Shown: positions 53,258 to 63,682, counted from the stretch's first letter. The stretch is 64,000 bases of DNA from Levilactobacillus tujiorum (GCF_012641185.1 NZ_JAAXLK010000004.1:79655-143654); one strand, 5' to 3'. Numbers and translations: made by a program. Notes: generated from the sequence alone by a model not told the origin.

Positions 53258-54580
53258 ATGAATGACTTATCAGAATTCTTTGGGCGCCGGTTGCCGGCAG
53301 CTCAAGCGGTACCAGAGTTGGAGGACGGCCAAATTGCGGTTCAGCGAATCGGCCAACGGTATCAGTGTCAACGTTGCCAGCAATGGCTAGCGGCAACTGA
53401 TCGACTGGCAAATGGCGCCTGGTATTGCCGGCAATGTTTACAGATGGGCCGGCTGACATCACAGACTAAATTATACACTATTTCGGAACCCAATCGCTTC
53501 TCACTGCCACCAGGAAAGATTCTGACTTGGCAAGGCCAGTTGAGTGCGGAGCAGCAGCGGGCGGCCACACTCGTCAAAACGGCGGTGCAGCAGGGGCACA
53601 ATCAGCTTTTGTGGGCAGTAACGGGTGCTGGCAAGACGGAAATTGTTTATCCAGCCATGGCTTGGGCGCTGGCGCAACGTTGGCGAGTCGCTTGGGTCTC
53701 GCCGCGCGTGGATGTTTGTTTGGAGCTGGCCCCCCGGTTACAACAAGCCTTTCGTGGCGTGAGCCAATGTCTGCTGTACGGCGATCAATCAACGCCCTAT
53801 ACGTATAGCCAGTTGACGACATGTACCATTCATCAGTTACTAAGATTTGAGCACGCCTTTGACTGGCTGGTGGTTGATGAGGTGGATGCCTTTCCACTGG
53901 CGACCAGTCCGATGCTGCAACGGGCCATTTCGCGGGCGGAGAAGAAGACGGGGTGTCACCTGTTTTTGACGGCGACGCCAGGCGAGCAGTTACAGCGACA
54001 AATCCGGCGCGGACAGCTGACAACGACTTACTTGCCTTTGCGTTATCACGGCTTTTTGTTGCCGAGGATTGACCTTAGATTGGCCTGGCGGTGGCGTATG
54101 CAACTGACCAAACAACGGTTACCAGCAAAATTAATTCGGCAGCTTCGCGACTATGGTTGCACTCAGCAGCGCTTCTTATTGTTTGTGCCCCACGTTCGCG
54201 ACTTGCCGGAAATCATGCAGGCGTTAAATCAGGCGGGAATTCAGGGCGGCGCCAGCGTTCATGCCGGTGATCCTGAACGCGCGGCTAAGGTACAAGCGAT
54301 GCGCGATCAGCAATTGCCCTTTTTGGTGACCACGACAATTCTGGAACGTGGGGTGACATTTCCCAATATTGCCGTCGTAATTCTTGGTGGGGATGATCCC
54401 GTCTTCTCCACGGCAGCGTTGGTTCAGATTGCTGGGCGAGCTGGACGTAGTGCGCGTTATCCTCGTGGAGAGGTGACGTGCTATGTTCAGAGTCAAACGC
54501 AAGCCGTTCGCCGGGCTCAACGGATGATTGACCGCTTGAATCGACAAGGTAAACAGCAAGGCGGGCGGTGGCCGCAATGA
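53258..54580 (+). CDS. comFA: Competence DNA helicase ComFA
   Basis: 440 aa. An N-terminal four-Cys zinc module (CQRCQQW ... YCRQCLQ, about residues 33-62) precedes a superfamily 2 helicase core: Walker A AVTGAGKTE (about residue 126), DEVD box VVDEVDAFP (about residue 209), LTATP and motif VI QIAGRAGRS (about residue 393). ComFA helps draw transforming DNA into the cytosol. ATG follows TATAGGAGGAGTGCC. It overlaps comFC by ATGA. It could be a SigH target; no CIN-box-type site was identified. Confidence 0.95.
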   Translation: MNDLSEFFGRRLPAAQAVPELEDGQIAVQRIGQRYQCQRCQQWLAATDRLANGAWYCRQCLQMGRLTSQTKLYTISEPNRFSLPPGKILTWQGQLSAEQQRAATLVKTAVQQGHNQLLWAVTGAGKTEIVYPAMAWALAQRWRVAWVSPRVDVCLELAPRLQQAFRGVSQCLLYGDQSTPYTYSQLTTCTIHQLLRFEHAFDWLVVDEVDAFPLATSPMLQRAISRAEKKTGCHLFLTATPGEQLQRQIRRGQLTTTYLPLRYHGFLLPRIDLRLAWRWRMQLTKQRLPAKLIRQLRDYGCTQQRFLLFVPHVRDLPEIMQALNQAGIQGGASVHAGDPERAAKVQAMRDQQLPFLVTTTILERGVTFPNIAVVILGGDDPVFSTAALVQIAGRAGRSARYPRGEVTCYVQSQTQAVRRAQRMIDRLNRQGKQQGGRWPQ

Positions 54581-55251
54581 TCTGCGTTTGGTGTCAGCAG
54601 CAGTTTCAACCGATAATCGACTTGAAAGCACTCTTGACTTGGCGACCATTGCCTGCGCCGGCGCTATGTGCCACTTGTACGACACGATTAACGCCGATCA
54701 CCGGGCCAAGCTGTCCGACGTGTGGGCGGCGACAAGCGACCACCAGTATCTGTTATGACTGTGAACGCTGGCAGGCAGAGCCACTGAAGAATCACGCGGT
54801 ATTTCAGTACGACGCGGGGATGAAGGCCTACATGCAGCAATATAAATTTCAAGGGGATTATGCGTTGCGGCTGGCCTTGCAGGCGCCGTTGCGTCAAGCG
54901 CTTCGCCGGCAAGCTTATGACGTTCTCGTGCCCATCCCCATTGATCAGCAGACCTGGTTAACGCGAGGATTCAATCAAGTGACGGGCTGGCTAAGCGGTC
55001 AACCTTTTCAGCAGGCATTGACGGTGAAACATGCGCATAAGGAACAGCCCCAGTCGGCCAAAACGCGGGAGCAGCGCTTAGTTACGCCGCAGCCATTTGC
55101 GTTGGTGCCCCAGGCGGCGGATTTACTGCGTGGTCAACGCGTCTTGCTCTTGGATGATGTGTACACGACGGGGCGGACCTTGCGGCATGCCGCGCAGCAA
55201 ATTTATTTTGGTGGTGCGAAAGCGGTTACTAGCCTGACTTTAGCGCGTTAA
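54577..55251 (+). CDS. comFC: Competence protein ComFC (phosphoribosyltransferase fold)
   Basis: 224 aa. N-terminal cysteine clusters (CVWC, CATC, CPTCGRR, CYDC) are followed by a PRTase domain with the PRPP loop VLLLDDVYTTGRTLRHAA near residue 192. ComFC is required for transformation with ComFA. ATG 54577 overlaps the comFA stop; GTG 54568 is an unlikely earlier start. Both genes look intact, so natural competence is at least genetically possible. Confidence 0.93.
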   Translation: MICVWCQQQFQPIIDLKALLTWRPLPAPALCATCTTRLTPITGPSCPTCGRRQATTSICYDCERWQAEPLKNHAVFQYDAGMKAYMQQYKFQGDYALRLALQAPLRQALRRQAYDVLVPIPIDQQTWLTRGFNQVTGWLSGQPFQQALTVKHAHKEQPQSAKTREQRLVTPQPFALVPQAADLLRGQRVLLLDDVYTTGRTLRHAAQQIYFGGAKAVTSLTLAR

Positions 55252-55276
55252 GAACGATTAAATTTCGTGAGAATAA

Positions 55277-55305
55277 TTGTTTCTGGTAGGGCTTTCTATT
55301 ATAAT
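55277..55305 (+). promoter_or_regulatory. hpf promoter
   Basis: TTGTTT, 17 bases, TATAAT; about 85 bp before the start. Confidence 0.75.
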
Positions 55306-55390
55306 AATAGTAAGCAAAGCATATTAGAAGAGTGGTCCTTCTAATGCTGAGCAAACCAGGTGTTATCTTGGTTGAAGGGAGAGAAGTTTT

Positions 55391-55945
55391 ATGCTCACAT
55401 TTAATATTCGTGGTGAAAACATCGAAGTTACTGACGCAATACGGGATTACGTTGAAAAGCGTATCAGCAAGTTGGAGAAATATTTCGACAACAAAGTTGA
55501 GGCAATTGCGCATGTCAACCTGAAGGTCTACCAAAACAAGACAGCGAAGGTTGAAGTAACAATCCCACTCCCATACTTGACATTACGGGCAGAGGAAACT
55601 TCTCCGGACTTATATGCAAGTGTTGATTTGGTTACCGATAAGCTGGAACGGCAAATTCGCAAGTACAAGACCAAAGTTAACCGTAAGTCCCGGGAGAAGG
55701 GCTACAAGAACCTTGACTTCACACCGGAAGATACGGATACGGATCCAGCTGAAGGTCAGAAGCTTGAGGTTGTTCGGACTAAGCGCGTTTCGTTGAAGCC
55801 AATGGATAATGAAGAGGCTGTTCTGCAAATGGACATGTTAGGCCACGACTTCTTTATCTATGAAGATGCAGAGACCAACGGCATTAACATTGTGTACCGT
55901 CGTAATGATGGCCGCTATGGTTTGATCGAAGCCAATGACCAATAA
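55391..55945 (+). CDS. hpf: Ribosome hibernation-promoting factor, long form
   Basis: 184 aa. The N-terminal S30AE domain (MLTFNIRGENIEVTDAIRDYVEKRISKLEKYFD) and the C-terminal dimerisation domain (RTKRVSLKPMDNEEAVLQMDMLGHDFFIYEDAETNGINIVYRRNDGRYGLI) are joined by an acidic linker. The long form makes 100S ribosome dimers by itself in stationary phase. ATG follows GGGAGAGAAGTTTT. The hpf-secA-prfB order is conserved in Firmicutes. Confidence 0.96.
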   Translation: MLTFNIRGENIEVTDAIRDYVEKRISKLEKYFDNKVEAIAHVNLKVYQNKTAKVEVTIPLPYLTLRAEETSPDLYASVDLVTDKLERQIRKYKTKVNRKSREKGYKNLDFTPEDTDTDPAEGQKLEVVRTKRVSLKPMDNEEAVLQMDMLGHDFFIYEDAETNGINIVYRRNDGRYGLIEANDQ

Positions 55946-55968
55946 CCAATAATGTTGATAAACTAACG

Positions 55969-55995
55969 AAGCACTGCCCAGCGCAGTGCTTTTTA
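55969..55995 (+). terminator. Intrinsic terminator of hpf
   Basis: AAGCACTGC, CCA, GCGCAGTGCTTTTT. Confidence 0.92.
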
Positions 55996-56144
55996 GTTTG
56001 CGCTAGACTGGATTGACGAAGTGGCGCTAGTCAGTGAGGTTGGTTGGGTGACGTAACGAAGTACAGGCGACAAACGGCCAATAGTCCACCGAAGGGGTAT
56101 GGACGAGCCACTAAAAGGTTAAGTCGCATCATCTATTAAACGTC

Positions 56145-56173
56145 TTGACATTGGATTGTTAAGGAACTGTTAT
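56145..56173 (+). promoter_or_regulatory. Candidate upstream secA promoter
   Basis: TTGACA (56145-56150), 17 bases, TGTTAT. A second candidate, TTTCAT-17-TAAAAT, ends near 56405. Confidence 0.5.
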
Positions 56174-56409
56174 GTAAAAAAGCGATACTTTCACCGTAGA
56201 ATCTGGTAAAATTAATAGGATTATTCCTAACCTTTAGGCCGGCTTAGCGGTGACTGCGACTGTTAGTGATCGCGACACGCAAGCCGAGTCGTCATTAAGA
56301 TAATAATTGACAGTGACTTTAGGCGGAACTGACGCGGAAGAAAGCGGTTTTACAGCATTTCCGCGGTTAGAAAAGTTTCATATTGGCTAGGTTAGTGTTA
56401 AAATGTAGA

Positions 56410-56690
56410 TTGATTTATTGTCAAAATAAATGGTTTGAATCCTGTCCCTCGCGTGATGCTGACCCTCTGGTTGATGCGGGGAATCTTCTTGTTACAGGAT
56501 AAGTGTTTTTATCAAAAATGATCCTGCTGTCCGTCTGGCAACCTACGGACACTAATGACCCGATTGAGCGTGAAAAACGTGGCGGGTAAATTGCGAAAAT
56601 GGTGCGTCGCGCATCATGGCTGCAAGCTTCTAATGCCAATTAGAAGTGGTTGACGCAGACTTATTAAAATGTACTGAAGGGAATTCTCAC
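56410..56690 (+). promoter_or_regulatory. Structured secA leader or small RNA
   Basis: Successive hairpins: ATCCTGT...ACAGGAT (about 56438-56501) enclosing CCCTCGC/GCGGGG and GACC/GGTT, then TGTCCGT/ACGGACA (about 56528-56552), ACCCG/CGGGT and CTTCTAAT/ATTAGAAG (about 56625-56645). No open reading frame fits. The whole 745-bp hpf-secA gap is otherwise empty. Function unknown. Confidence 0.45.
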
Positions 56691-59054
56691 ATGGCAAATA
56701 TTTTGAAACGATGGGTCGAAAGTGATCGACGGACTTTACGACGCCTCAGTAAATTAGCGGATCAGGTTGGTGCCTACGCTGATGAATATGCAAAGCTTCC
56801 AGACGAAGAGCTGCAAGCAAAAACGCCTGAATTTAAGAAACGTTATCAGGATGGCGAAACCTTGGATGATTTATTGCCTGAGGCTTTTGCTGCTGTTCGT
56901 GAAGGCGCTAAGCGAGTGCTCGGTCTGTATCCATTCCACGTCCAAATCATGGGGGGAATTGTGCTTCATGAAGGTAACATTGCCGAAATGAAGACCGGTG
57001 AAGGGAAGACCTTGACCGCCACGATGCCTGTTTACCTGAACGCCTTAGCTGGCGAAGGGGTTCACGTGGTTACGGTTAACGAATACTTATCCGCACGTGA
57101 TGCCACCGAAATGGGTGAATTATACAACTGGATGGGTTTATCCGTTGGGTTGAACTCCGCCGAAAAGTCACCAGAAGAGAAGCGTGAAGCTTACAAGGCA
57201 GACATTACGTACTCGACCAACGGGGAAATCGGTTTCGATTACCTCCGGGATAACATGGTGGTTTACAAAGAAGATATGGTACAACGGCCATTGAACTTCG
57301 CGATCGTCGATGAAGTGGACTCCATTTTAATTGATGAAGCGCGGACGCCGTTGATCATTTCTGGTCAGTCTGAAGGAACGAGTGCCCTGTATCAACGGGT
57401 TGATCGTTTCGCTAAGACGTTACACGAAAAAGAAGACTTTAAGATCGACCTGGAATCCAAGACTGTCGCTTTGACGGATACTGGGATTGAAAAGGCTGAA
57501 AAATACTTTAACCTGAAGAACCTCTATGACACGGACAACACCGCGTTAACCCACCATATGGATCAAGCCTTACGGGCCAACTTCATCATGCTGCGGGATA
57601 AGGATTACGTGGTTCAAGATGGTGAAGTCTTGATTGTTGATTCCTTTACTGGACGGGTGATGGAAGGTCGTCGATACTCCGATGGGCTGCACCAAGCTAT
57701 CGAAGCCAAGGAAGGCGTCGAGATTCAAGAAGAAACTAAGACGATGGCTAACATCACGTACCAAAACTTGTTCCGGATGTACAAGAAGCTTGCCGGGATG
57801 ACTGGGACGGCCAAGACTGAAGTTGAAGAATTCCGGGAAATTTACAACATGGATGTCATCTCCGTGCCAACCAACAAGCCGGTTGTGCGGGTGGATGAAC
57901 CTGATTTGTTGTACCCAACCTTGGAATCCAAGTTCGATGCCGTGGTTAAGGAAATTAAGATGTTGCATGAAAAGGGCCAACCAATGTTAATTGGTACCGT
58001 TGCGGTTGAAACGTCCGAATATATTTCTCACCGTTTGGATGAAGAAAACATTCCGCACGTGGTCTTGAACGCGAAGAATCACGCGAAGGAAGCCGACATT
58101 ATTCAAAATGCCGGACAACGTGGCGCTGTGACGATTGCGACCAACATGGCCGGCCGGGGGACTGATATTAAATTAGGACCTGGCGTCGTTGAAATTGGTG
58201 GTTTGGCCGTTATTGGGACTGAACGTCACGAATCACGACGGATTGATAACCAGCTGCGTGGCCGTTCTGGGCGTCAAGGTGACCCTGGTATGACCCAGTT
58301 CTACCTGTCCTTGGAAGATGACTTGATGCGGCGGTTCGGTTCCGAACGGGTCAAAAACTTCTTGGAACGGATGAACGTTGATGGCGAAGATGCTGTTATC
58401 CGTAGTCGGATGATCACTAAGCAGGTTGAATCCGCACAAAAGCGGGTTGAAGGGAACAACTATGATTCCCGGAAGAACGTGCTGCAATATGATGATGTGA
58501 TGCGGCAACAGCGTGACGTGATTTACGGTGAACGTAATCAAGTCATTAACCAAGAAAAGTCGCTTAAGTGGGTCTTAATGCCAATGATCGAACGGACGGT
58601 TGATCGCGTGGTTAACTTACACACGCAAGGTGAACAGTCAGATTGGGACTTGGACACGTTGCTTGACTTTGGGATCTCCGCAATGGTTTCCCCAGATAAG
58701 ATCAGCCTGAGTGATTTGGAAGGCAAATCTGCTGACGAAATCAAGGCATTCTTCATGGGCTTAGCCGAAGATGTCTACGAAGAAAAGCAAAAGCAACTTT
58801 ACGATCCAGCCCAAATGTTGGAATTCGAAAAGGTTGTGCTCTTACGTTGTGTGGACTCACACTGGACGGAACACATCGACACCATGGATCAATTGCGTCA
58901 ATCAATTGGTCTGCGGGGCTACGGTCAGTTGAACCCACTGGTTGAATACCAACAAGAAGGGTTCCGGATGTTTGGTGAAATGATCTCGGACATCGACTAT
59001 GATGCGACCCGATTATTCATGAAGTCTGAAATTCGACAAAATATTACCCGGTAG
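56691..59054 (+). CDS. secA: Protein translocase ATPase SecA
   Basis: 787 aa. Walker [15 protein letters not shown] (about residue 98), [19 protein letters not shown] (about residue 204), the helicase motif [12 protein letters not shown] (about residue 480) and [10 protein letters not shown]. The C-terminal zinc/linker tail is short (ends [10 protein letters not shown]), as in many lactobacilli. SecA drives preproteins through SecYEG. ATG 56691 follows GAAGGGAATTCTCAC; the frame from 56646 lacks a ribosome site. Confidence 0.97.
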   Translation: MANILKRWVESDRRTLRRLSKLADQVGAYADEYAKLPDEELQAKTPEFKKRYQDGETLDDLLPEAFAAVREGAKRVLGLYPFHVQIMGGIVLHEGNIAEMKTGEGKTLTATMPVYLNALAGEGVHVVTVNEYLSARDATEMGELYNWMGLSVGLNSAEKSPEEKREAYKADITYSTNGEIGFDYLRDNMVVYKEDMVQRPLNFAIVDEVDSILIDEARTPLIISGQSEGTSALYQRVDRFAKTLHEKEDFKIDLESKTVALTDTGIEKAEKYFNLKNLYDTDNTALTHHMDQALRANFIMLRDKDYVVQDGEVLIVDSFTGRVMEGRRYSDGLHQAIEAKEGVEIQEETKTMANITYQNLFRMYKKLAGMTGTAKTEVEEFREIYNMDVISVPTNKPVVRVDEPDLLYPTLESKFDAVVKEIKMLHEKGQPMLIGTVAVETSEYISHRLDEENIPHVVLNAKNHAKEADIIQNAGQRGAVTIATNMAGRGTDIKLGPGVVEIGGLAVIGTERHESRRIDNQLRGRSGRQGDPGMTQFYLSLEDDLMRRFGSERVKNFLERMNVDGEDAVIRSRMITKQVESAQKRVEGNNYDSRKNVLQYDDVMRQQRDVIYGERNQVINQEKSLKWVLMPMIERTVDRVVNLHTQGEQSDWDLDTLLDFGISAMVSPDKISLSDLEGKSADEIKAFFMGLAEDVYEEKQKQLYDPAQMLEFEKVVLLRCVDSHWTEHIDTMDQLRQSIGLRGYGQLNPLVEYQQEGFRMFGEMISDIDYDATRLFMKSEIRQNITR

Positions 59055-59145
59055 TTCGGGAAATGACGAGGCGGGAAGAGATTCCGGCCTCGTTTTGTTA
59101 AAAAATAAGTTAACCAAATCTATTCAAAAAAGGAGCCAACTAACG

Positions 59146-60262
59146 ATGGAATTAAGCGATGCTAAACGTGACATTGCGACCATGAAGGAACAACTTGCCG
59201 GCTTTAGGGGGTCACTTTGACTTTGATGCCCTGAGTGAGAGCATCAGTGTCAACGAAGGTCGGATGGCCCAACCGGGTTTTTGGGACGACGCCCAGGCCG
59301 CGCAAAAACTAATTGATGAGACCAATGAGATGAAGAAAAAGGTGGACGAGTTTCAGAGCCTGAGCCATCAGATTGAAGATCTCGAAGTCGCGGTAGAGCT
59401 GTTGCAAGAAGAGCCCGATCCAGATATGCAAGCGGAGTTTGAACAGAACTTTAAGACGGCCCAAGCTGCACTGCATCAATACAGTTTGAATCAGTTGTTA
59501 AATCAAAAATATGATCGCAACAATGCGATTTTGGAAATTCACCCGGGCGCTGGGGGTACTGAATCCCAAGACTGGGGCGAGATGCTGATGCGGATGTATA
59601 CGCGTTGGGCAGACCAACACGACTTCAAGGTAACGGTGCTGGATTATCAGCCCGGTGAAGTGGCAGGATTGAGTAGCGCAACCTTGCTGATTGCGGGGCA
59701 CAATGCATATGGCTACTTGCGTTCCGAGAAGGGCGTTCATCGGTTGGTTCGGATTTCACCGTTCGATTCAGCCGGGCGACGGCACACCTCCTTTGCGTCC
59801 GTGGACGTTCTGCCAGAGTTAGATGACACGGTGAACATTGATATCAACCCAGCTGACTTAAAAGTGGATGTTTACCGGGCTTCCGGGGCCGGTGGGCAAC
59901 ACGTCAACAAGACCTCTTCTGCGGTCAGGATTACGCATATTCCAACGGGGATTGTGACGCAGAGTCAAGCGCAACGGTCGCAGTTACAAAACCGGCAGAC
60001 TGCTTTGGGGATGTTACGGGCCAAGTTGTATGAACGGGAAGAAGAAAAGAAGGCGCAGGAAAAGGCAGCGCTCGAAGGTGACCAGATGGATATCGGTTGG
60101 GGCTCGCAGATCCGTTCCTACGTGTTCCATCCTTACACCATGGTTAAGGATCACCGGACAGATTATGAAACGGGGAACGGTCAAGCCGTCATGGATGGCG
60201 ATCTTGATCCGTTCATTGACGCCTACCTACAATGGCAACTCAGTCAGAAGAATCCTGATTAA
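59146..60262 (+). CDS. prfB: Peptide chain release factor 2 with programmed +1 frameshift
   Basis: 371 aa when read as 59146-59217 joined to 59219-60262. The first 24 codons end in CTT TGA C (stop 59218-59220), with AGGGGG three bases before CTT, the standard autoregulatory recoding site: low RF2 favours the +1 shift. After the shift DFDALSESISVNEG continues. The tripeptide-recognition region SPFDSAGRRHTSF and the GGQ loop RASGAGGQHVNKT are present. ATG 59146 follows AAAGGAGCCAACTAACG. The separate ORF from 59195 is an artefact of the frameshift. Confidence 0.96.
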
Positions 60263-60348
60263 TGGGGTTGCGGTTGGCCTGAGTTAGCATCAGGATGGAA
60301 ATTTAATGAACCAACAGAATGTAAAATAGTCTTTTCAAGGAATCATTG

Positions 60349-60387
60349 GGCGGGTAACACGAATGTCGTGCGACCCGCTTTTCTTTC
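60349..60387 (+). terminator. Intrinsic terminator of prfB
   Basis: GCGGGT, inner CACGA/TCGTG, ACCCGC, TTTTC. Confidence 0.85.
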
Positions 60388-60435
60388 ATGCTATACTGGG
60401 GTCAGTTATTTTTTTCAAGGAAAGGTGTCGATGAC

Positions 60436-61605
60436 ATGCGGATATTCTTAGCGTGTGGGAGTTATCTGCTCCAATTGATGGTGTGGGTAGCGGTCCTGCG
60501 GTTGTGGGTGACGAGTCGTTCCCGCATCAAACACGAACGGCGAAATTTTGGAAGTGCGGTTTTTAGTGACCATTATGAGCTCCGTCACTTTCTGACGCAG
60601 GGAATTGTTTTGGGCCTGGGACTGTCGGTGGTGAATGTCTTGGTGGGCTTTAGTCTACCGCTACTTTGGATTGTCGTTTACGAGATTTTGGCGGTCATTA
60701 CCTTGATTATCTTGCCAACGACCGTCCTGCCGTTAACGTTAATTGTCGTGAGTTCACTGGTGGTTTACTTCGGTGGGCCTTACATAAAAGATTTGCCGAG
60801 CCTAGCCCCGACTGGTCTAAGTTGGGGAAATGGCGGTCTTGATCAAGTACTCCCACAGAATTACTTGTGGTTAGCTGCCGTATTTTTCCTGATTTTAGGC
60901 CACTGGGTGTCCCATTACGGTGGTCGGTTCACGGCGCCACGGATTTACGCGAAGCAACGTGGTAAACGGATTGCGGGCTATCCCTGGCGAGAATTTCTGG
61001 TTTTGCCCATGGTGACCCTCGTTCCCGGCGATTGGTTTGCGAGTCACTGGGCGTTTTGGCCACTGCTGACCATTCACGGCCATTCATTCGCCATCTTAGT
61101 CGTTCCACTGTTGGTGGGCCTACGCTTTACGGTCTTTCGGCAGGTGCCCCAGGCGGTCTATCAAACGCTCGCCAAGAAGATGGTGTGGTTAGCGGTTGTG
61201 GGCATGGCCTTCTTTGGGTGGAGCATTTATCGAGGTCAGGATCTTCCCATACTATTAGTACTATTATTGGTTGGTTACGCGATTATCCTATGGCGAGCTA
61301 AACGCTATGACGAACACCAACAGTTTTGGTATTCTCAAGTCGATGACGGTGTCCGTGTCTTGGCCATTCGGCCCCGAACGCCAGCGGTCAAGCTTGACCT
61401 CGCTGCTGGAGATATTATTCTGGAATGTAATCACCGACCAGTCGATAGTGAAACCTCCTTTTACGAGGCGCTATTGATCAATCCGACGTACTGTCACTTG
61501 AAGGTCCGCAATATGGCGGGACAGTTAAAGGTGACGGAGACCGCGATTTATTCCGGGGCACCGCATGAAATCGGGATTGTTTTATTCAGAGATCAGGAGG
61601 GATAA
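60436..61605 (+). CDS. Polytopic membrane protein with C-terminal PDZ domain (MinJ-like)
   Basis: 389 aa. About eight membrane helices spread over residues 1-295, then a PDZ domain (about residues 300-389: DGVRVLAIRPRTPAVKLDLAAGDIILECNHRPVDSETSFYEAL). This is the layout of B. subtilis MinJ, which links DivIVA to MinCD; the role here is untested. ATG 60436 follows AAGGAAAGG. It ends 3 bp before phoP, so it is in the phoPR operon. A PDZ membrane protein next to PhoPR could also be a signalling partner. Confidence 0.75.
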   Translation: MRIFLACGSYLLQLMVWVAVLRLWVTSRSRIKHERRNFGSAVFSDHYELRHFLTQGIVLGLGLSVVNVLVGFSLPLLWIVVYEILAVITLIILPTTVLPLTLIVVSSLVVYFGGPYIKDLPSLAPTGLSWGNGGLDQVLPQNYLWLAAVFFLILGHWVSHYGGRFTAPRIYAKQRGKRIAGYPWREFLVLPMVTLVPGDWFASHWAFWPLLTIHGHSFAILVVPLLVGLRFTVFRQVPQAVYQTLAKKMVWLAVVGMAFFGWSIYRGQDLPILLVLLLVGYAIILWRAKRYDEHQQFWYSQVDDGVRVLAIRPRTPAVKLDLAAGDIILECNHRPVDSETSFYEALLINPTYCHLKVRNMAGQLKVTETAIYSGAPHEIGIVLFRDQEG

Positions 61606-61608
61606 CCC

Positions 61609-62316
61609 ATGAGTAGAGTCCTAGTCGTCGATGACGAGCCAGCAATCGTCACGTTACTGCAGTACAACTTGGAACAAGCAGATTATCAGGTCGTCACAGC
61701 AATTGACGGTGAACAGGCTTTAAATTTGGCATTGCATGAAAAGTTTGACGTCATTCTGCTAGATTTAATGCTTCCCAAATTAGATGGTGTTGAAGTGACC
61801 AAACGGTTGCGCCAAGAAAAAATCAGCACACCCATCATCATGATTACGGCTAAGACCAGTGAGTTCGATACCGTCTTTGGTCTGGAGCTCGGGGCGGATG
61901 ATTATATTACCAAGCCCTTTAGTCCGCGTGAGGTGATTGCCCGGATGAAGGCCGTCATGCGCCGGTATCATGGGGATGAACCGGAAGAAAAACCCGCCAC
62001 ACCGCTGACTAACTTACTACAAGTTGGCGATTTAACGATTGACCAGGATAAGTTTCAGGTGAAACGGGGCGAGCAGTCGATTGATCTAACCCCGAAGGAA
62101 TTTGAACTGTTGTTATTTTTTGCCAAACGGCCGGGTAAAGTCTGGAGCCGCGAGCAATTATTGGAAGGGGTATGGGGCTTCGACTACAGTGGCCAGACCC
62201 GGATGGTCGATATTCACGTGTCGCACCTGCGCGAAAAAATTGAACTGGATCCTAAGCATCCGGTCTTGTTGAAGACGGTACGGGGCTTCGGCTACACCTT
62301 TGAGGCTCAATCATGA
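61609..62316 (+). CDS. phoP: OmpR-family response regulator PhoP
   Basis: 235 aa. Receiver: VVDDEP at residue 6, phospho-acceptor Asp in VILLDLMLPKLDG (about residue 53), Thr in MITAKTSE, Lys in YITKPFSP. Effector winged helix with LTPKEFELLLFFAKRPGKVWSREQLLEGVWGFD. Sequence and the overlapping PhoR-type kinase support PhoP, the phosphate-starvation regulator; WalR is excluded by the kinase's shape. No pst or other Pho genes follow within the window. ATG after CAGGAGGGATAACCC. Confidence 0.85.
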   Translation: MSRVLVVDDEPAIVTLLQYNLEQADYQVVTAIDGEQALNLALHEKFDVILLDLMLPKLDGVEVTKRLRQEKISTPIIMITAKTSEFDTVFGLELGADDYITKPFSPREVIARMKAVMRRYHGDEPEEKPATPLTNLLQVGDLTIDQDKFQVKRGEQSIDLTPKEFELLLFFAKRPGKVWSREQLLEGVWGFDYSGQTRMVDIHVSHLREKIELDPKHPVLLKTVRGFGYTFEAQS

Positions 62317-63671
62317 AGCGACTATTTGTCGTGTTAGTCGTGATTGGAAGCGTCAATACAGCCTTGGTGTGGCTCGTCCGACCAGCGCAACTAGGGATTG
62401 GGATCCTGTTAGCCTGGTCGTTAGCTTTGATTGAACTGGCGGGTGTGAGCTACCTGCTGCGTTGGGGCGACCAGCGGATTAGCATTTTGACGAAAAAGGT
62501 TGAAGGCATTCGCCACGAGGAAACTCCGGCGCACGTCTTATTGTCCCCCCATGATCCGTTCTATCAGTTGGCCTTACAGATTAATTACTTGCAGACGCAC
62601 CAGCGAAAGGTCCAGCGTAAGATGGCGGGGCAAAATCAGGAATTTGCCACGCTGCTGGATTACCTCCCAATTGGGGTCATGGTGATTGATCGTTATCGCA
62701 AGGTGGAGTTGGCTAATCCGGCGATGGAGCAGTTCTTGCAGCAGCAGATCTCGCCGCGTCGACACCCGTTCACCCAGGATGTGCACCAATTTGAACTCGC
62801 AAGCCTGATCAACACGGCGTTAAATGAGGCCGCAACCCAGCACCGCGTTCTCAAGTTACCGGGGACACCCAATGAGCGTACGGTTGATGCCCAGGCGATT
62901 TACACGGCAACGTCGCAGGATTATTTTCAAGTCTTAGTTCTGCTGTACGACGTGACCGAAGTCTACGCGGTTGAACAGATGCAGGTGGACTTTGTCTCCA
63001 ACGCCTCACATGAGCTGAAGACCCCGGTAACCGCGATCTCAGGATTTGCCAAGACCTTATTGGCCGGGGCAAAGGATGATCCCGAAAAATTGACGGAGTT
63101 TTTGGAAATTATTGACCAGCAGAGTGAACGGCTCGTAGAGTTGATTAACGACGTGTTGACGATTTCTCACTTGGAATCGGGTAACGCGGTCGAATTGGCG
63201 GCAGTCCCAGTTGGTCAGCAGATTGAGATGCAGGTGGCGTTACTGAAACCTTTGGCAGCGGTCAATCAGGTTACGTTGGTTAACCAGGTCCCTCACGACT
63301 TTGTGGCCAACACTGACCAACACAAGTTCGATCAGATCTTGAAGAATGTGCTGGGAAATGCGATTAAGTATAATCGGCCTGATGGACAGGTCGTGTTGAC
63401 GGAGCAGCTAACAGATCGGGACTGGACGCTACGGATTGCTGACACGGGAATTGGTATTTCTCCACAGGACCAATTGCGGGTGTTCGAACGGTTCTACCGA
63501 GCGGAGGTGTCCCACTCCAATCAACGGGTCAGCGGCAGTGGTCTAGGATTAGCGATCGTGCGGGAATTGGTCGAGTCACTAAATGGCAAGATTGATTTGC
63601 AAAGTGAGCTAGGCGTGGGGACCACGGTGACCTTGACCTTTCCCCGCCAAGCATTGACGCCAAATAAGTGA
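62313..63671 (+). CDS. phoR: PhoR-type sensor histidine kinase
   Basis: 452 aa. Two close N-terminal helices (about residues 3-50) with almost no external loop, a cytosolic PAS domain (FATLLDYLPIGVMVIDRYRKVELANPAMEQFL, about residue 110), HisKA (FVSNASHELKTPVTAISGFAKTLL, His about residue 232) and HATPase_c (NAIKYNRP, DTGIGISPQDQLRVFERFYR, GSGLGLAIVRELV). This minimal sensor layout fits Firmicute PhoR, where cytosolic signals are read. It overlaps phoP by 4 bases (ATGA). Confidence 0.87.
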   Translation: MKRLFVVLVVIGSVNTALVWLVRPAQLGIGILLAWSLALIELAGVSYLLRWGDQRISILTKKVEGIRHEETPAHVLLSPHDPFYQLALQINYLQTHQRKVQRKMAGQNQEFATLLDYLPIGVMVIDRYRKVELANPAMEQFLQQQISPRRHPFTQDVHQFELASLINTALNEAATQHRVLKLPGTPNERTVDAQAIYTATSQDYFQVLVLLYDVTEVYAVEQMQVDFVSNASHELKTPVTAISGFAKTLLAGAKDDPEKLTEFLEIIDQQSERLVELINDVLTISHLESGNAVELAAVPVGQQIEMQVALLKPLAAVNQVTLVNQVPHDFVANTDQHKFDQILKNVLGNAIKYNRPDGQVVLTEQLTDRDWTLRIADTGIGISPQDQLRVFERFYRAEVSHSNQRVSGSGLGLAIVRELVESLNGKIDLQSELGVGTTVTLTFPRQALTPNK

Positions 63672-63682
63672 TCTGAGTTTAC

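Noticed and set aside
59195..60262. Separate prfB ORF starting at 59195
   Set aside because: It is the second part of the frameshifted prfB; the real start is ATG 59146.
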